DNA of 64,000 nt from CAHJXG01 sp965277495 (lineage in GTDB: Bacteria > Pseudomonadota > Alphaproteobacteria > Acetobacterales > Acetobacteraceae): contig OZ255824.1 of assembly GCA_965277495.1 (NCBI GenBank), forward strand, positions 1,426,001-1,490,000. The letters run 5' to 3'. Below the pieces are notes generated by a model. That model had not been told where the DNA came from, searched no databases, and was given only the letters and a program-made list of their open reading frames with translations. Positions 50,822-59,462 of this stretch are shown here, piece after piece; the stretch's first letter is position 1, and each line of letters opens with the position of its first letter. The position numbers and the translations under genes are program-made.

Positions 50822-52065
50822 GGGGCCTTCCCAGCGAAATAGCGTGGCCGTTTGCGCGCGTGCGTCCCATCGTGATCGCCGCCGGCGGCACGGGCGGGCA
50901 CTTCTTCCCGGCCGAAGCGCTGGCGTCCGAGCTGATCGCCCGCGGCCACCGCATCGCGCTGATGACGGACGCGCGCAGCGGCGGGCTGAAGTCAGAGGTT
51001 TTCGCCGGGCACGAGACGTTCGTGCTGCGTGGCGCCGGGATCGCCGGGCGCGGCGCGTTTCGTGCCGGCCAGGCCGCGCTGGCGGTGGCGGCGGGAACGG
51101 CGCAGGCGCGGGGCATCCTGTCGCGGCTGAATGCGGCCGTGATCGTGGGTTTCGGCGGCTACCCCTGCGTCGCGCCCGTGCTGGCTTCCCGCATGACGGC
51201 GCGCCGTCCGGCGGTCGTGCTGCATGAGCAGAACGCCGTGCTGGGCCGGGCCAACCGGGCGCTGGCGCGGTTCGCGGACCGGCTGGCGCTGGGAATGGCG
51301 GCGACCGCGCGCTTGCCGCCGCGCGTTGCAACAGTCGTGACCGGCAACCCCGTGCGCCCGGCGATCCGCGCCTTGGCCGGGCTGGGCTATGCGCCGCCCG
51401 ACACGGACGGCCCCATCCGCTTGCTCGTCACCGGCGGCAGCCAGGGCGCACGGGTGTTCAGCGACGCAATGCCGCAAGCCGTGGCGCTGTTGCCGGCGGG
51501 GCTGCGCGCCCGGCTCCGCATCGTGCAGCAATGCCGGCCCGAGGACCTCGGCCGCGTGCGCGCCGCCTATGCCGAGCAAGGCGTCGATGCTGAATTGGCC
51601 GCGTTCTTCCCCGACATGGCGGCACGGTTGGCGGCGGCGCATTTCGTCGTGGCGCGTGCCGGCGCCAGCACCGTGGCGGAACTGTGCGTCGTGGGCCGTC
51701 CCGCGCTGCTGGTGCCGCTGCCGGGTTCGATCGACCAGCATCAGGTGCGAAACGCCATGGCGTCCGGCGCCGACGTGCTGCCGCAGGCCGAGTTCGAGGC
51801 GAACCCGCAGGCGCTCGCCGACGCCCTCGCCGCCTGCCTGCCGTTTCCCGTCTTGCTGGCCGAAAAGGCGCAGCTCGTCGCCCGCGCCGGCATCCCCGAC
51901 GCCTCCGCCCGCCTCGCCAACCTGGTCGAGCAAGCGAAACCGAGTGGTTTGCGCGACATCGCTGGGCCGCGCGAACCACTCGGTTGCAGTGCAGCGGTTC
52001 CGCTCCGCTCCGTCGGCAGTGCTCCGCAGCAGGCGCCGATGAACCTCAAAGGAGTCCGCGCATGA
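50818..52065 (+). CDS. murG: MurG, lipid II synthase
   Basis: A 415-residue GT28-family glycosyltransferase adding GlcNAc to lipid I. IAAGGTGGHFFPAEALA near the start, VGFGGYPC, HEQNAVLGRANR and VTGGSQGARVFSD are diagnostic, and ARAGASTVAELCVVGRPALLVPLP binds UDP-GlcNAc. It exceeds the usual 355-375 residues because of a tail of about 45 residues, from about residue 371, which lies over an inverted pair of palindromic elements and other repeat-like DNA. ATGA overlaps with ftsW and murC. Confidence 0.92.
   Translation: MRGLPSEIAWPFARVRPIVIAAGGTGGHFFPAEALASELIARGHRIALMTDARSGGLKSEVFAGHETFVLRGAGIAGRGAFRAGQAALAVAAGTAQARGILSRLNAAVIVGFGGYPCVAPVLASRMTARRPAVVLHEQNAVLGRANRALARFADRLALGMAATARLPPRVATVVTGNPVRPAIRALAGLGYAPPDTDGPIRLLVTGGSQGARVFSDAMPQAVALLPAGLRARLRIVQQCRPEDLGRVRAAYAEQGVDAELAAFFPDMAARLAAAHFVVARAGASTVAELCVVGRPALLVPLPGSIDQHQVRNAMASGADVLPQAEFEANPQALADALAACLPFPVLLAEKAQLVARAGIPDASARLANLVEQAKPSGLRDIAGPREPLGCSAAVPLRSVGSAPQQAPMNLKGVRA
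51938..51985 (+). repeat. Inverted pair of palindromic elements, 18-bp hairpin in the murG tail
   Basis: AACCGAGTGGTTTGCGCG at 51938-51955 pairs with 51968-51985 over all 18 positions (one G-U), with a 12-nt loop. Both arms are read through in frame by murG. The murC ribosome site is about 70 bases downstream, so the hairpin could influence murG-murC coupling or mRNA life. Confidence 0.8.
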
Positions 52066-53492
52066 GGGCACTGCCACTCGGCATCGGCACGATCCACTTC
52101 GTCGGCGTCGGCGGCATCGGCATGTCGGGCATCGCCGAGGTGCTGCACACGCTGGGCTACGCCGTGCAGGGCAGCGACATCTCCGACAACGCCAACGTGC
52201 GCCGGCTGCGCGACGCCGGCATCCCGGTGGCGATCGGCCATGACGCGGCGAACGTCGCCAACGCCCAGGTCGTGGTGGTCAGCACGGCGGTGAAGCGCGA
52301 CAACCCCGAGGTGTCGGCCGCCCGCGCGCGCCTGGTCCCCGTGGTGCGCCGGGCGGAGATGCTGGCGGAACTGATGCGGCTGAAATGGGCCATCGCCGTC
52401 GGCGGCACCCACGGTAAGACGACGACGACGAGCCTCGTCGCCTGTCTGCTCGAGGCCGCCCACATGGACCCGACCGTCATCAACGGCGGCATCATCAACG
52501 CCTACAATTCGAACACCCGGCTCGGCGAGGGCGAGTGGATGGTGGTCGAGGCCGACGAGAGCGACGGCAGCTTCCTGCGGCTGCCGGCCGTCATCGCCGT
52601 GGTGACCAACATGGACCCCGAGCACCTCGACCACTGGGGCACCGCCGAGGCCATGGTCGCGGGATATGACCAGTTCGTCGCTAACGTGCCGTTCTACGGC
52701 TTCGCGGTGCTGTGCATCGACCATCCCGGCGTGCAGCAGATGATCCCGCGGCTGTCTGATCGCCGGGTGATCACCTACGGCTTCTCGCCCCAGGCGGACG
52801 TGCGCGCCGAGCGGCTGGTGATGGACAAGCTCGGCGCGACGTTCGAGGTCGTCGTGACCGGGCGCGGGCGCGCCGTATCGCGGCGGATGGGTCCGTTCCG
52901 GCTGCCGATGCTGGGCCAGCATAACGTGCAGAACGCGCTGGCGGCCGTCGCGATCGCGGTCGAGATGGACGTGGACGAAGGCACGATCCGCAGCGCCTTC
53001 GCCGGGTTCCGCGGGGTGAAGCGGCGGTTCACCAAGACGGGCGAATCGGGCGGCATCACCATCATCGACGACTACGGCCACCACCCCGTCGAGATCGCCG
53101 CCGTGCTGAAGGCCGCGCGCCAGGCCGGGGCCCGCGACGTGCTCGCTGTGGTGCAGCCGCACCGCTATTCCCGCCTGCAGTCGCTGTTTCCGGAGTTCTG
53201 CACCTGCATGAACGATGCCGGGACCGTCATCATCGCCGACGTTTACGCCGCCGGCGAGACGCCCATCCCCGGTATCTCCCGCGATTCGCTGGTCGACGGC
53301 CTGCGCGCCCGCGGCCACCGCAGCGTGGTGCCGCTGCCGGGGCCGGAGCACCTGGGCGAGATGGTGCACGCCATCGCCAAGCCCGGCGACTTTGTTATTT
53401 GCCTCGGGGCTGGGACGATTACCCAGTGGGCCGCGAGCCTGCCCGCCGAGTTGGCGGCGTTGCAGGCCGGCAGCACGCGGCGGGCCGGATGA
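52062..53492 (+). CDS. murC: UDP-MurNAc:L-alanine ligase MurC
   Basis: A 476-residue Mur ligase adding the first amino acid. IHFVGVGGIGMSGIAEVL, ATP loop GGTHGKTTTTSLV, VEADESDGSFLRL and IDDYGHHPVEIAAVLKAAR are MurC motifs. AAAGGAGT lies just before the ATG inside the end of murG; 4-base overlap. No inserted repeat is seen in this gene. Confidence 0.94.
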   Translation: MRALPLGIGTIHFVGVGGIGMSGIAEVLHTLGYAVQGSDISDNANVRRLRDAGIPVAIGHDAANVANAQVVVVSTAVKRDNPEVSAARARLVPVVRRAEMLAELMRLKWAIAVGGTHGKTTTTSLVACLLEAAHMDPTVINGGIINAYNSNTRLGEGEWMVVEADESDGSFLRLPAVIAVVTNMDPEHLDHWGTAEAMVAGYDQFVANVPFYGFAVLCIDHPGVQQMIPRLSDRRVITYGFSPQADVRAERLVMDKLGATFEVVVTGRGRAVSRRMGPFRLPMLGQHNVQNALAAVAIAVEMDVDEGTIRSAFAGFRGVKRRFTKTGESGGITIIDDYGHHPVEIAAVLKAARQAGARDVLAVVQPHRYSRLQSLFPEFCTCMNDAGTVIIADVYAAGETPIPGISRDSLVDGLRARGHRSVVPLPGPEHLGEMVHAIAKPGDFVICLGAGTITQWAASLPAELAALQAGSTRRAG

Positions 53493-54439
53493 TTCCGGTT
53501 TTGCACACCCCGCATCTGGCCGTCCGGCTACCGCCGCTCCGTGGCCGCGTGCAGGCCGACGCCCCGCTGGCGCCGTTCACCTGGTTCCGCGTGGGCGGCG
53601 CGGCCGAGGCCCTGGTGCGACCGTCCAGCGCCGCCGACCTTGCCGCTTTCCTGGCTGCCCTGCCGCCGGATATGCCGGTCCAGGTCCTGGGCGCGGCCAG
53701 CAACGTGATCGTGCGCGACGGCGGCATTCACGGGGTCGTGCTGCGCCTGGGCCGCGGCTTCGGGGAGGTGCGCGTCGAGGCGGACGGCGTGGTCGCCGGC
53801 GCAGCGTGCCTGGACGCCGCGGTCGCCGAACACGCGGCGGCGGCCGGAATGGCCGGGCTCGAGTTCCTGTCGGGCATCCCCGGCACCATCGGCGGCGCGG
53901 TCGCCATGAACGCCGGCGCTTATGGCGGCGACATCGCGGGCTGCCTCGACTGGGCGGAGTTCGTCACCCGCTCCGGCGAGCAAGTCCGCGTGCCGGTGGC
54001 CGGGCTGACCCTGGCCTACCGCCACGCCAGCCTGCCGCCCGGCGCCGTCGTGGTCCGCGCCCGCTTCCGCGCCCGCCCCGGCGATGGCGCCACCATCGCC
54101 GCCCGCATGGCCCAAATACGCCGGGACCGGGAGGCGACGCAGCCGGTCCGCGCCCGCACCGGCGGCTCCACCTTCCGCAACCCGCCAGGCATGAAGGCAT
54201 GGGAGCTGATCGACGCCGCCGGTGGCCGCGGCCTGGTGCGCGGGGGGGCCGCGTGCAGCGAAAAGCACTGCAATTTCCTGCTGAACACCGGCGGCGCGAC
54301 CGCAGCCGACCTGGAAGGCTTGGGCGAGGAGCTGCGCCGCCGGGTGCACGCGGCGTCGGGCGTGACGCTGGAATGGGAGATCAAGCGTATTGGCGTTCCG
54401 GGCGGCGGCGCGCAGCTCGTGGCGGGCGACGCGCCATGA
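53489..54439 (+). CDS. murB: UDP-N-acetylenolpyruvoylglucosamine reductase MurB
   Basis: A 316-residue flavoprotein that reduces enolpyruvyl-UDP-GlcNAc to UDP-MurNAc. FTWFRVGGAAEALVRP, LGAASNVIVRDGG, GIPGTIGGAVAMNAGAYGG, the catalytic Ser in GGSTFRNPPG and the Glu in TLEWEIKRIG are present. It overlaps murC and ddl by 4 bases each. Confidence 0.94.
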   Translation: MIPVLHTPHLAVRLPPLRGRVQADAPLAPFTWFRVGGAAEALVRPSSAADLAAFLAALPPDMPVQVLGAASNVIVRDGGIHGVVLRLGRGFGEVRVEADGVVAGAACLDAAVAEHAAAAGMAGLEFLSGIPGTIGGAVAMNAGAYGGDIAGCLDWAEFVTRSGEQVRVPVAGLTLAYRHASLPPGAVVVRARFRARPGDGATIAARMAQIRRDREATQPVRARTGGSTFRNPPGMKAWELIDAAGGRGLVRGGAACSEKHCNFLLNTGGATAADLEGLGEELRRRVHAASGVTLEWEIKRIGVPGGGAQLVAGDAP

Positions 54440-55389
54440 AGCGGGTCGCGGTGCTTTATGGCGGCATCTCCGCCGAGCGCGAGGTCAGCCTGTCCTCGGG
54501 CCGCCAGGTCATTGCGGCGCTGGAGGGTGCCGGCTTTGACGTGACGCCGGTTTTGGTCGGGCATGATCTGGGCGCGGTGATCGCCGCGCTCGGGCCAAGG
54601 CTTGGGCCAAAACCTGATGCCGTGTTCAACGCGCTGCACGGGCGGTTCGGCGAGGATGGCGCGATCCAGGGCGTGCTGGACTGGCTCGGCATCCCCTACA
54701 CCCACTCCGGGGTCCGCGCCTCGGCGCTGGCGATGGACAAGCAGGCGGCGAAGGCGGTGTTCGCCGCCGCCGGGCTGCCAGTCGCGCATGGCCGCATCGT
54801 GGACATGGACGAGCTCGAAGCCGCCGACCCGGTGCCGCTGCCCTACGTCGTGAAGCCGTTGAACGAGGGTTCGTCGGTCGGCGTCGAAATCCTGCACGCA
54901 GGCAATAACCGCCGGGCGGAAATCGCGCGGCAGTGGGCATTCGGCCGCCACGCCATGGTCGAGGAATACGTGCCCGGCCGCGAGCTGACGGTCGGCGTGA
55001 TGGGCGACCGCGCGCTGGCGGTGACGGAGATCGCGCCCGCGGCCGGGTTCTATGACTACGCGGCGAAGTATGCCGATGGTGGCTCCCGCCATGTCGTGCC
55101 GGCCGACTTGCATCCCGGCATCTATGCCCGCGCGATGGAGATAGCGCTGGCGGCGCACCGCGCGCTCGGCTGCCGTGGCGCGACCCGGGCCGACCTGCGC
55201 TATGACGACACGGCGGGCAAGATGGTTGGAAATGCTGCGCCGCAGCCGGGCCGCCTGGTGCTGCTGGAGGTGAACACGCAGCCGGGCCTGACGCCGACCA
55301 GCCTGTTGCCGGAGCAAGCGGCGCATCTCGGCATCGATTTTCCCGCGCTGTGCGCCTGGATGGTGGAGCATGCCGCATGCCGCGCGTGA
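54436..55389 (+). CDS. ddl: D-alanine--D-alanine ligase
   Basis: A 317-residue ATP-grasp ligase that makes D-Ala-D-Ala for MurF. VAVLYGGISAEREVSLSSG, VVKPLNEGSSVGVEI and LLEVNTQPGLTPTSLLPEQ are diagnostic. Between RADLRYDD and LLEVNTQPG it has extra residues (about 263-271, MVGNAAPQP) that look like an inserted beta-turn. Overlaps murB by 4 and ftsQ by 13 bases. Confidence 0.93.
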   Translation: MKRVAVLYGGISAEREVSLSSGRQVIAALEGAGFDVTPVLVGHDLGAVIAALGPRLGPKPDAVFNALHGRFGEDGAIQGVLDWLGIPYTHSGVRASALAMDKQAAKAVFAAAGLPVAHGRIVDMDELEAADPVPLPYVVKPLNEGSSVGVEILHAGNNRRAEIARQWAFGRHAMVEEYVPGRELTVGVMGDRALAVTEIAPAAGFYDYAAKYADGGSRHVVPADLHPGIYARAMEIALAAHRALGCRGATRADLRYDDTAGKMVGNAAPQPGRLVLLEVNTQPGLTPTSLLPEQAAHLGIDFPALCAWMVEHAACRA

Positions 55390-56360
55390 CAGCCTCCGAC
55401 CGCACAGGGAATGGCCGTGCGCCAACGAGCGGCGATGCTGGCCCGCGGCCGTCCGCCCGCACCCCGGCCAAGCCGCCGCGTCCGCTCAACGACCGCCCGA
55501 CACGGTGGAAGCTGCTGCGCCGCCGCCAGCGCTATTTGCTGCGCCCGGTTGCCTGGGGCGTTGCCGGCGTGCTGCTGCTGGCCGGCGGCGCTGCCCTGGT
55601 CCGCGCGGTATCCGGCGTGTCCCTGGATTCGACGCGACCCGGCACTTCCGTCGCCTCACTGCGCGAGCGGTTCGCCGCCCGGACTACCCTGCTCGTGCAG
55701 GACGTCGTGGTCGAGGGCCGGTCGTTGACGCCGGAAGGCATGTTGCGGGCGGCGTTGGGCGTCTCGAAGGGCGACAAGCTGCTGGGCTTCTCGCTCGAAG
55801 CGGCCCGCGCCCGGATCGAGCGGCTGACCTGGGTGCAGCACGCCACCGTGGAACGCCGGCTGCCCGGCACCGTCGTGGTGCAGCTCATTGAGCGCCGCCC
55901 GTTCGCCGTCTGGCAGACCCGGGACAAGTTCGTGCTGATCGACCGGGCTGGCCAGGTCGTGGCCGAGCAGGACCCGGTGAAAGACGCCGCCGCCTTCGCC
56001 ACGCTGCCCCTGGTCGTCGGCCCCGGCGCGCCGGAATTCGCGGCCGCCTTGTTGGACCAGCTCGCGGCGCAGCCGGGCCTGCGCGCCCGCGTGGTGGCCG
56101 CGATCCGCGTGGGCGAGCGCCGGTGGAACCTGCGGCTCAACAACGGCGCGGACGTGCTGCTGCCGGAGGGGGCGGAAGCGCCGGCAATGAGCCGGCTGAT
56201 GGAGCTGCAAGCCGCGCAGTCGCTGCTGGACCGCCCGCTGCAGGCCGTGGACCTGCGCCTGCCCGACCGGATGGTGGTCCGTGCAGCGCCGGAGGCACGC
56301 GGGCCGATGCCGTCGATGCCGACCCCGCCGGCCCCGTCCAGCCCGCATCGTCCGATCTGA
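55377..56360 (+). CDS. ftsQ: FtsQ division protein
   Basis: A 327-residue bitopic protein. A basic Pro-rich cytoplasmic tail (about residues 1-55) is followed by one helix (AWGVAGVLLLAGGAALVRAV), a POTRA domain starting at VQDVVVEGRSLTPEGMLRA, and the FtsQ beta domain with ERRPFAVWQ and FVLIDRAGQVV. It links FtsL-FtsB with FtsW-FtsI. The ATG at 55377 overlaps ddl by 13 bases. The C-terminus is Pro-rich. Confidence 0.9.
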   Translation: MPRVTASDRTGNGRAPTSGDAGPRPSARTPAKPPRPLNDRPTRWKLLRRRQRYLLRPVAWGVAGVLLLAGGAALVRAVSGVSLDSTRPGTSVASLRERFAARTTLLVQDVVVEGRSLTPEGMLRAALGVSKGDKLLGFSLEAARARIERLTWVQHATVERRLPGTVVVQLIERRPFAVWQTRDKFVLIDRAGQVVAEQDPVKDAAAFATLPLVVGPGAPEFAAALLDQLAAQPGLRARVVAAIRVGERRWNLRLNNGADVLLPEGAEAPAMSRLMELQAAQSLLDRPLQAVDLRLPDRMVVRAAPEARGPMPSMPTPPAPSSPHRPI

Positions 56361-56370
56361 GGCCGCTGGA

Positions 56371-57732
56371 ATGAACGACATGCCCCGCAGCGCCTCCCTG
56401 CACTCCCCGGTCCGGCCAATGCCTGGAAAGCTGGACTCGCTCCGGTCATTAAGCGCGCATCTGCCGCCGCCGATGCCGCCCGATCCGCCGCAGCGCCGCC
56501 CGTTGCGGACCGCGCCGTTCGGCGTTCTGGACGTCGGCAGCACCAAGGTCACCTGCCTGATCGGCCGCATCGACCATGACGGCCAGCTTCGCGTGCTGGG
56601 TTTCGGCATACGCCAGGCGCGCGGCGTGCGGGCGGGCGGGATCACCGACCTGGACGCCGCCGAGCACGCCGTCCGCGGCGCGGTGGGCGCGGCCGAAATC
56701 ATGGCGGACCACCGGCTGCGCTCGGTGACGGTGAACCTGACCTGCGGCAAGCCGGAGAGCCGGCTGTTCAACGTGCAGTGGCCGGTCGGCGGGCGCGCGG
56801 TGACCGAGGCGGACGTGCGCCGGGTGGTGCAAGAGGGCCGCGGCCGCGCCGTCGTCGAGGGACGCGAGAGCATCCACGCGCTGCCGCTCGGCTTCGCGGT
56901 CGATGAGACCTTGGGCGTCGGCGATCCGCGCGGCCTGCATTGCGACACGCTTTCGGCGCGCCTGCATGTGGTGGACGCCGCATCCACCGCGCTGCGCAAC
57001 CTCGAAACCACGGTGTTGCGGTGCGAGCTGTATATCTCGGAGCTGGTCAGCGCGCCGATGGCGGCGGGCTTATCGGCCCTGGTCGAGGACGAGCGCCAAC
57101 TCGGCGTCACCGTGATCGACATGGGCGGCGGCACGACCGGGCTCGCCGTGTTCAGCGAGGGCCACGTGCTGCACACGGCGCAGCTTCCCGTCGGCGGCAG
57201 CCATGTCACCAACGACCTGGCCCGGCTGCTCTCCAGTTCCGTCGCCGACGCCGAGCGGCTGAAGACCGTCTACGGCAACGCGGAAAGCAGCCCGGACGAC
57301 GAACGCGAAATCCTGTCAGTGCCGCTGGTCGGCGAGGAGGACCATGACTACGCCAAGATCCCACGCAGCCAGTTGGTCGACGCGATCCGCCCGCGTCTGG
57401 AGGAAACGTTCGAGCTGGTCCGCGCCCAATTGGACGGCGCGGGCCTGGCGCGGGAGGCCGGAACCCGCGTCGTGCTCACCGGCGGCGCCAGCCAGCTCGT
57501 CGGCGTGCGGGAGATGGCGGGCCGCATCCTGGACCGCCAGGTGCGCCTTGGCCGTCCGTTGCCGCTGCCGGGCTTGCCGGACGACGTCGCCGGCCCTGGC
57601 TGCGCGACGGCGGCGGGATTGCTGAATTGGGCCAGTGGGGTGGGGCGCACCCTGGCCGACGTGGACCTGTCCGACGACCGTCCGGCCCGGCTGCTGGGCC
57701 GGGTAGTAAAATTCTTCCGCAACCGATTGTGA
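56371..57732 (+). CDS. ftsA: FtsA, actin-like anchor of FtsZ
   Basis: A 453-residue actin-fold protein that tethers FtsZ filaments. FGVLDVGSTKVTCLIGRI begins the fold only at about residue 50, so the N-terminus carries a Pro-rich extension of about 45 residues. VIDMGGGTTGLAVFSEG and VLTGGASQLVGVREMAGRIL are ATP-site motifs, and the C-terminus (LGRVVKFFRNRL) is the membrane-binding amphipathic helix. It follows ftsQ by 10 bases. Confidence 0.92.
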   Translation: MNDMPRSASLHSPVRPMPGKLDSLRSLSAHLPPPMPPDPPQRRPLRTAPFGVLDVGSTKVTCLIGRIDHDGQLRVLGFGIRQARGVRAGGITDLDAAEHAVRGAVGAAEIMADHRLRSVTVNLTCGKPESRLFNVQWPVGGRAVTEADVRRVVQEGRGRAVVEGRESIHALPLGFAVDETLGVGDPRGLHCDTLSARLHVVDAASTALRNLETTVLRCELYISELVSAPMAAGLSALVEDERQLGVTVIDMGGGTTGLAVFSEGHVLHTAQLPVGGSHVTNDLARLLSSSVADAERLKTVYGNAESSPDDEREILSVPLVGEEDHDYAKIPRSQLVDAIRPRLEETFELVRAQLDGAGLAREAGTRVVLTGGASQLVGVREMAGRILDRQVRLGRPLPLPGLPDDVAGPGCATAAGLLNWASGVGRTLADVDLSDDRPARLLGRVVKFFRNRL

Positions 57733-57818
57733 AACGAACTGCGCCGCATGGAGCCCGATTTGCCTCGACTGCACGAAACCGTACTTAACTCGCCGAAACC
57801 CACTTTGGGAGATTTTAC

Positions 57819-59318
57819 ATGACGCTTAACCTTACCGTCCCGCAGCAAAGCCACACCGATTTCACGCCACGGATCACCGTCATCGGCGTGGGCGGCGGCG
57901 GCACCAACGCCGTCGACAACATGATCGCCTTGAACCTGCAGGGCGTCGACTTCGTGGTGGCCAACACGGACGCGCAGCAGTTGCAGCACAGCCGCGCCGA
58001 CCGCCGGGTGCAGTTGGGCCCGCATCTGACCCAAGGCCTGGGCGCCGGCGCCAAGCCGGAGATCGGACGCGCCGCCGCCGAGGAGGCCGCCGACGAGCTG
58101 ATGCGTCACCTCGATGGCACCCACATGGTGTTCATCACCGCCGGCATGGGCGGCGGCACCGGGACGGGGGCTGCGCCGGTAATTGCCCGCATGGCGCGCG
58201 AGCGGGGCGTGCTGACCGTCGGCGTCGTGACCAAGCCCTTCACCTTCGAGGGCGCGCGCCGGACCAAGGCGGCCGACGCCGGGATCACCGAGCTGCAGCA
58301 GTTCGTGGATACGCTGATCGTGATCCCGAACCAGAACCTGTTCCGCCTCGCCAATGAGCGGACCGGCTGGAAGGAGGCGTTCAAGATGGCCGACCACGTC
58401 CTGTACATGGGCGTGCGCGGCGTCACCGACCTGATGGTGGCGCCCGGCCTGGTGAACCTCGACTTCGCCGACATCCGCACCGTGATGGCCGAGATGGGCA
58501 AGGCGATGATGGGCACGGGGGAGGCCGACGGCGAGAACCGCGCCATACGCGCCGCGGAGGCCGCGATCAGCAACCCGCTGCTGGAGGACACCAGCATGGC
58601 CGGCGCGCGCGGATTGCTGATCAACATCACCGGCGGCGAGGACATGACGTTGTTCGAGGTGGATCAAGCGGCGAACCGCATCCGGGAGGAAGTCGCCGAG
58701 GACGCCAACATCATCTTCGGCTCGGCGATCGACGAGAGCCTGACCGGACGCGTGCGCGTCTCGGTGGTGGCGACCGGCATCGACATCGGCCAGACGGAGG
58801 CGGCGAAGCCTCGGCTGGTCGCCGTCGGCGGCAGCGGGATGACCCACATCGCCGCGGCGCCGCCCGCGAGCCCGCCAGGCTCCCACATGCCGCCGTCGTT
58901 CGGCGTGATCGGCCAGTCCGCGCCGGTGCCGAACCCGGCGCAACTGCTGACGCCGCGGGCGCAGGAGCCATCCATCGAGGCGTCCTACCAGAACGAGGCC
59001 CAGCCGCAGCGTTATGCCCCCCCGGCGCCGGCGCAGCGGCAAGGGGCCGCCCCGCGTTCCGGGCCGACGCCGGTGGATGCGCCGCATATTCCTCCGGGCG
59101 CTCCGTCCGGGCCGATCACCACGACGAGCGCGGCGCGGAGCTTGTTCGACATCATGACCGGCATTGGGCGCGGTCGTCGCACGGCGGTGGCGGACGGCGA
59201 GCCGCAGCGGGCGGATCCGTCGTTCTCCGGGCAAGTCACGCCGATTGCTGCACCGCGGCAGGAACCGGTGGACGAGGGGCTGGAAATCCCGACGTTCCTG
59301 CGCCGCCAGAAATCATAA
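57819..59318 (+). CDS. ftsZ: FtsZ, tubulin-like division GTPase
   Basis: A 499-residue tubulin homologue forming the Z-ring. GTP loops VGGGGTNAVDNMI (about residues 26-38) and GMGGGTGTGAAPV; a Pro/Ala-rich linker runs from about residue 340 to 485 and the C-terminal LEIPTFLRRQ is the FtsA-binding peptide. GGGAG lies 7 bases before the ATG. It follows ftsA by 86 bases, long enough for its own promoter. Confidence 0.95.
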   Translation: MTLNLTVPQQSHTDFTPRITVIGVGGGGTNAVDNMIALNLQGVDFVVANTDAQQLQHSRADRRVQLGPHLTQGLGAGAKPEIGRAAAEEAADELMRHLDGTHMVFITAGMGGGTGTGAAPVIARMARERGVLTVGVVTKPFTFEGARRTKAADAGITELQQFVDTLIVIPNQNLFRLANERTGWKEAFKMADHVLYMGVRGVTDLMVAPGLVNLDFADIRTVMAEMGKAMMGTGEADGENRAIRAAEAAISNPLLEDTSMAGARGLLINITGGEDMTLFEVDQAANRIREEVAEDANIIFGSAIDESLTGRVRVSVVATGIDIGQTEAAKPRLVAVGGSGMTHIAAAPPASPPGSHMPPSFGVIGQSAPVPNPAQLLTPRAQEPSIEASYQNEAQPQRYAPPAPAQRQGAAPRSGPTPVDAPHIPPGAPSGPITTTSAARSLFDIMTGIGRGRRTAVADGEPQRADPSFSGQVTPIAAPRQEPVDEGLEIPTFLRRQKS

Positions 59319-59462
59319 ATTCAGCATTTAGAAAGGTTTGCAGCGTAATACTCAGAAATATTGATTGATTAGGCGTTCCCTGGGCAGCCGCTTAGGTTGC
59401 ATCAGGGGCGCCGGGTCGGCGTTCATCGAGTCACCCCAGCGACCAAGCTGGCTGAGGATGCC

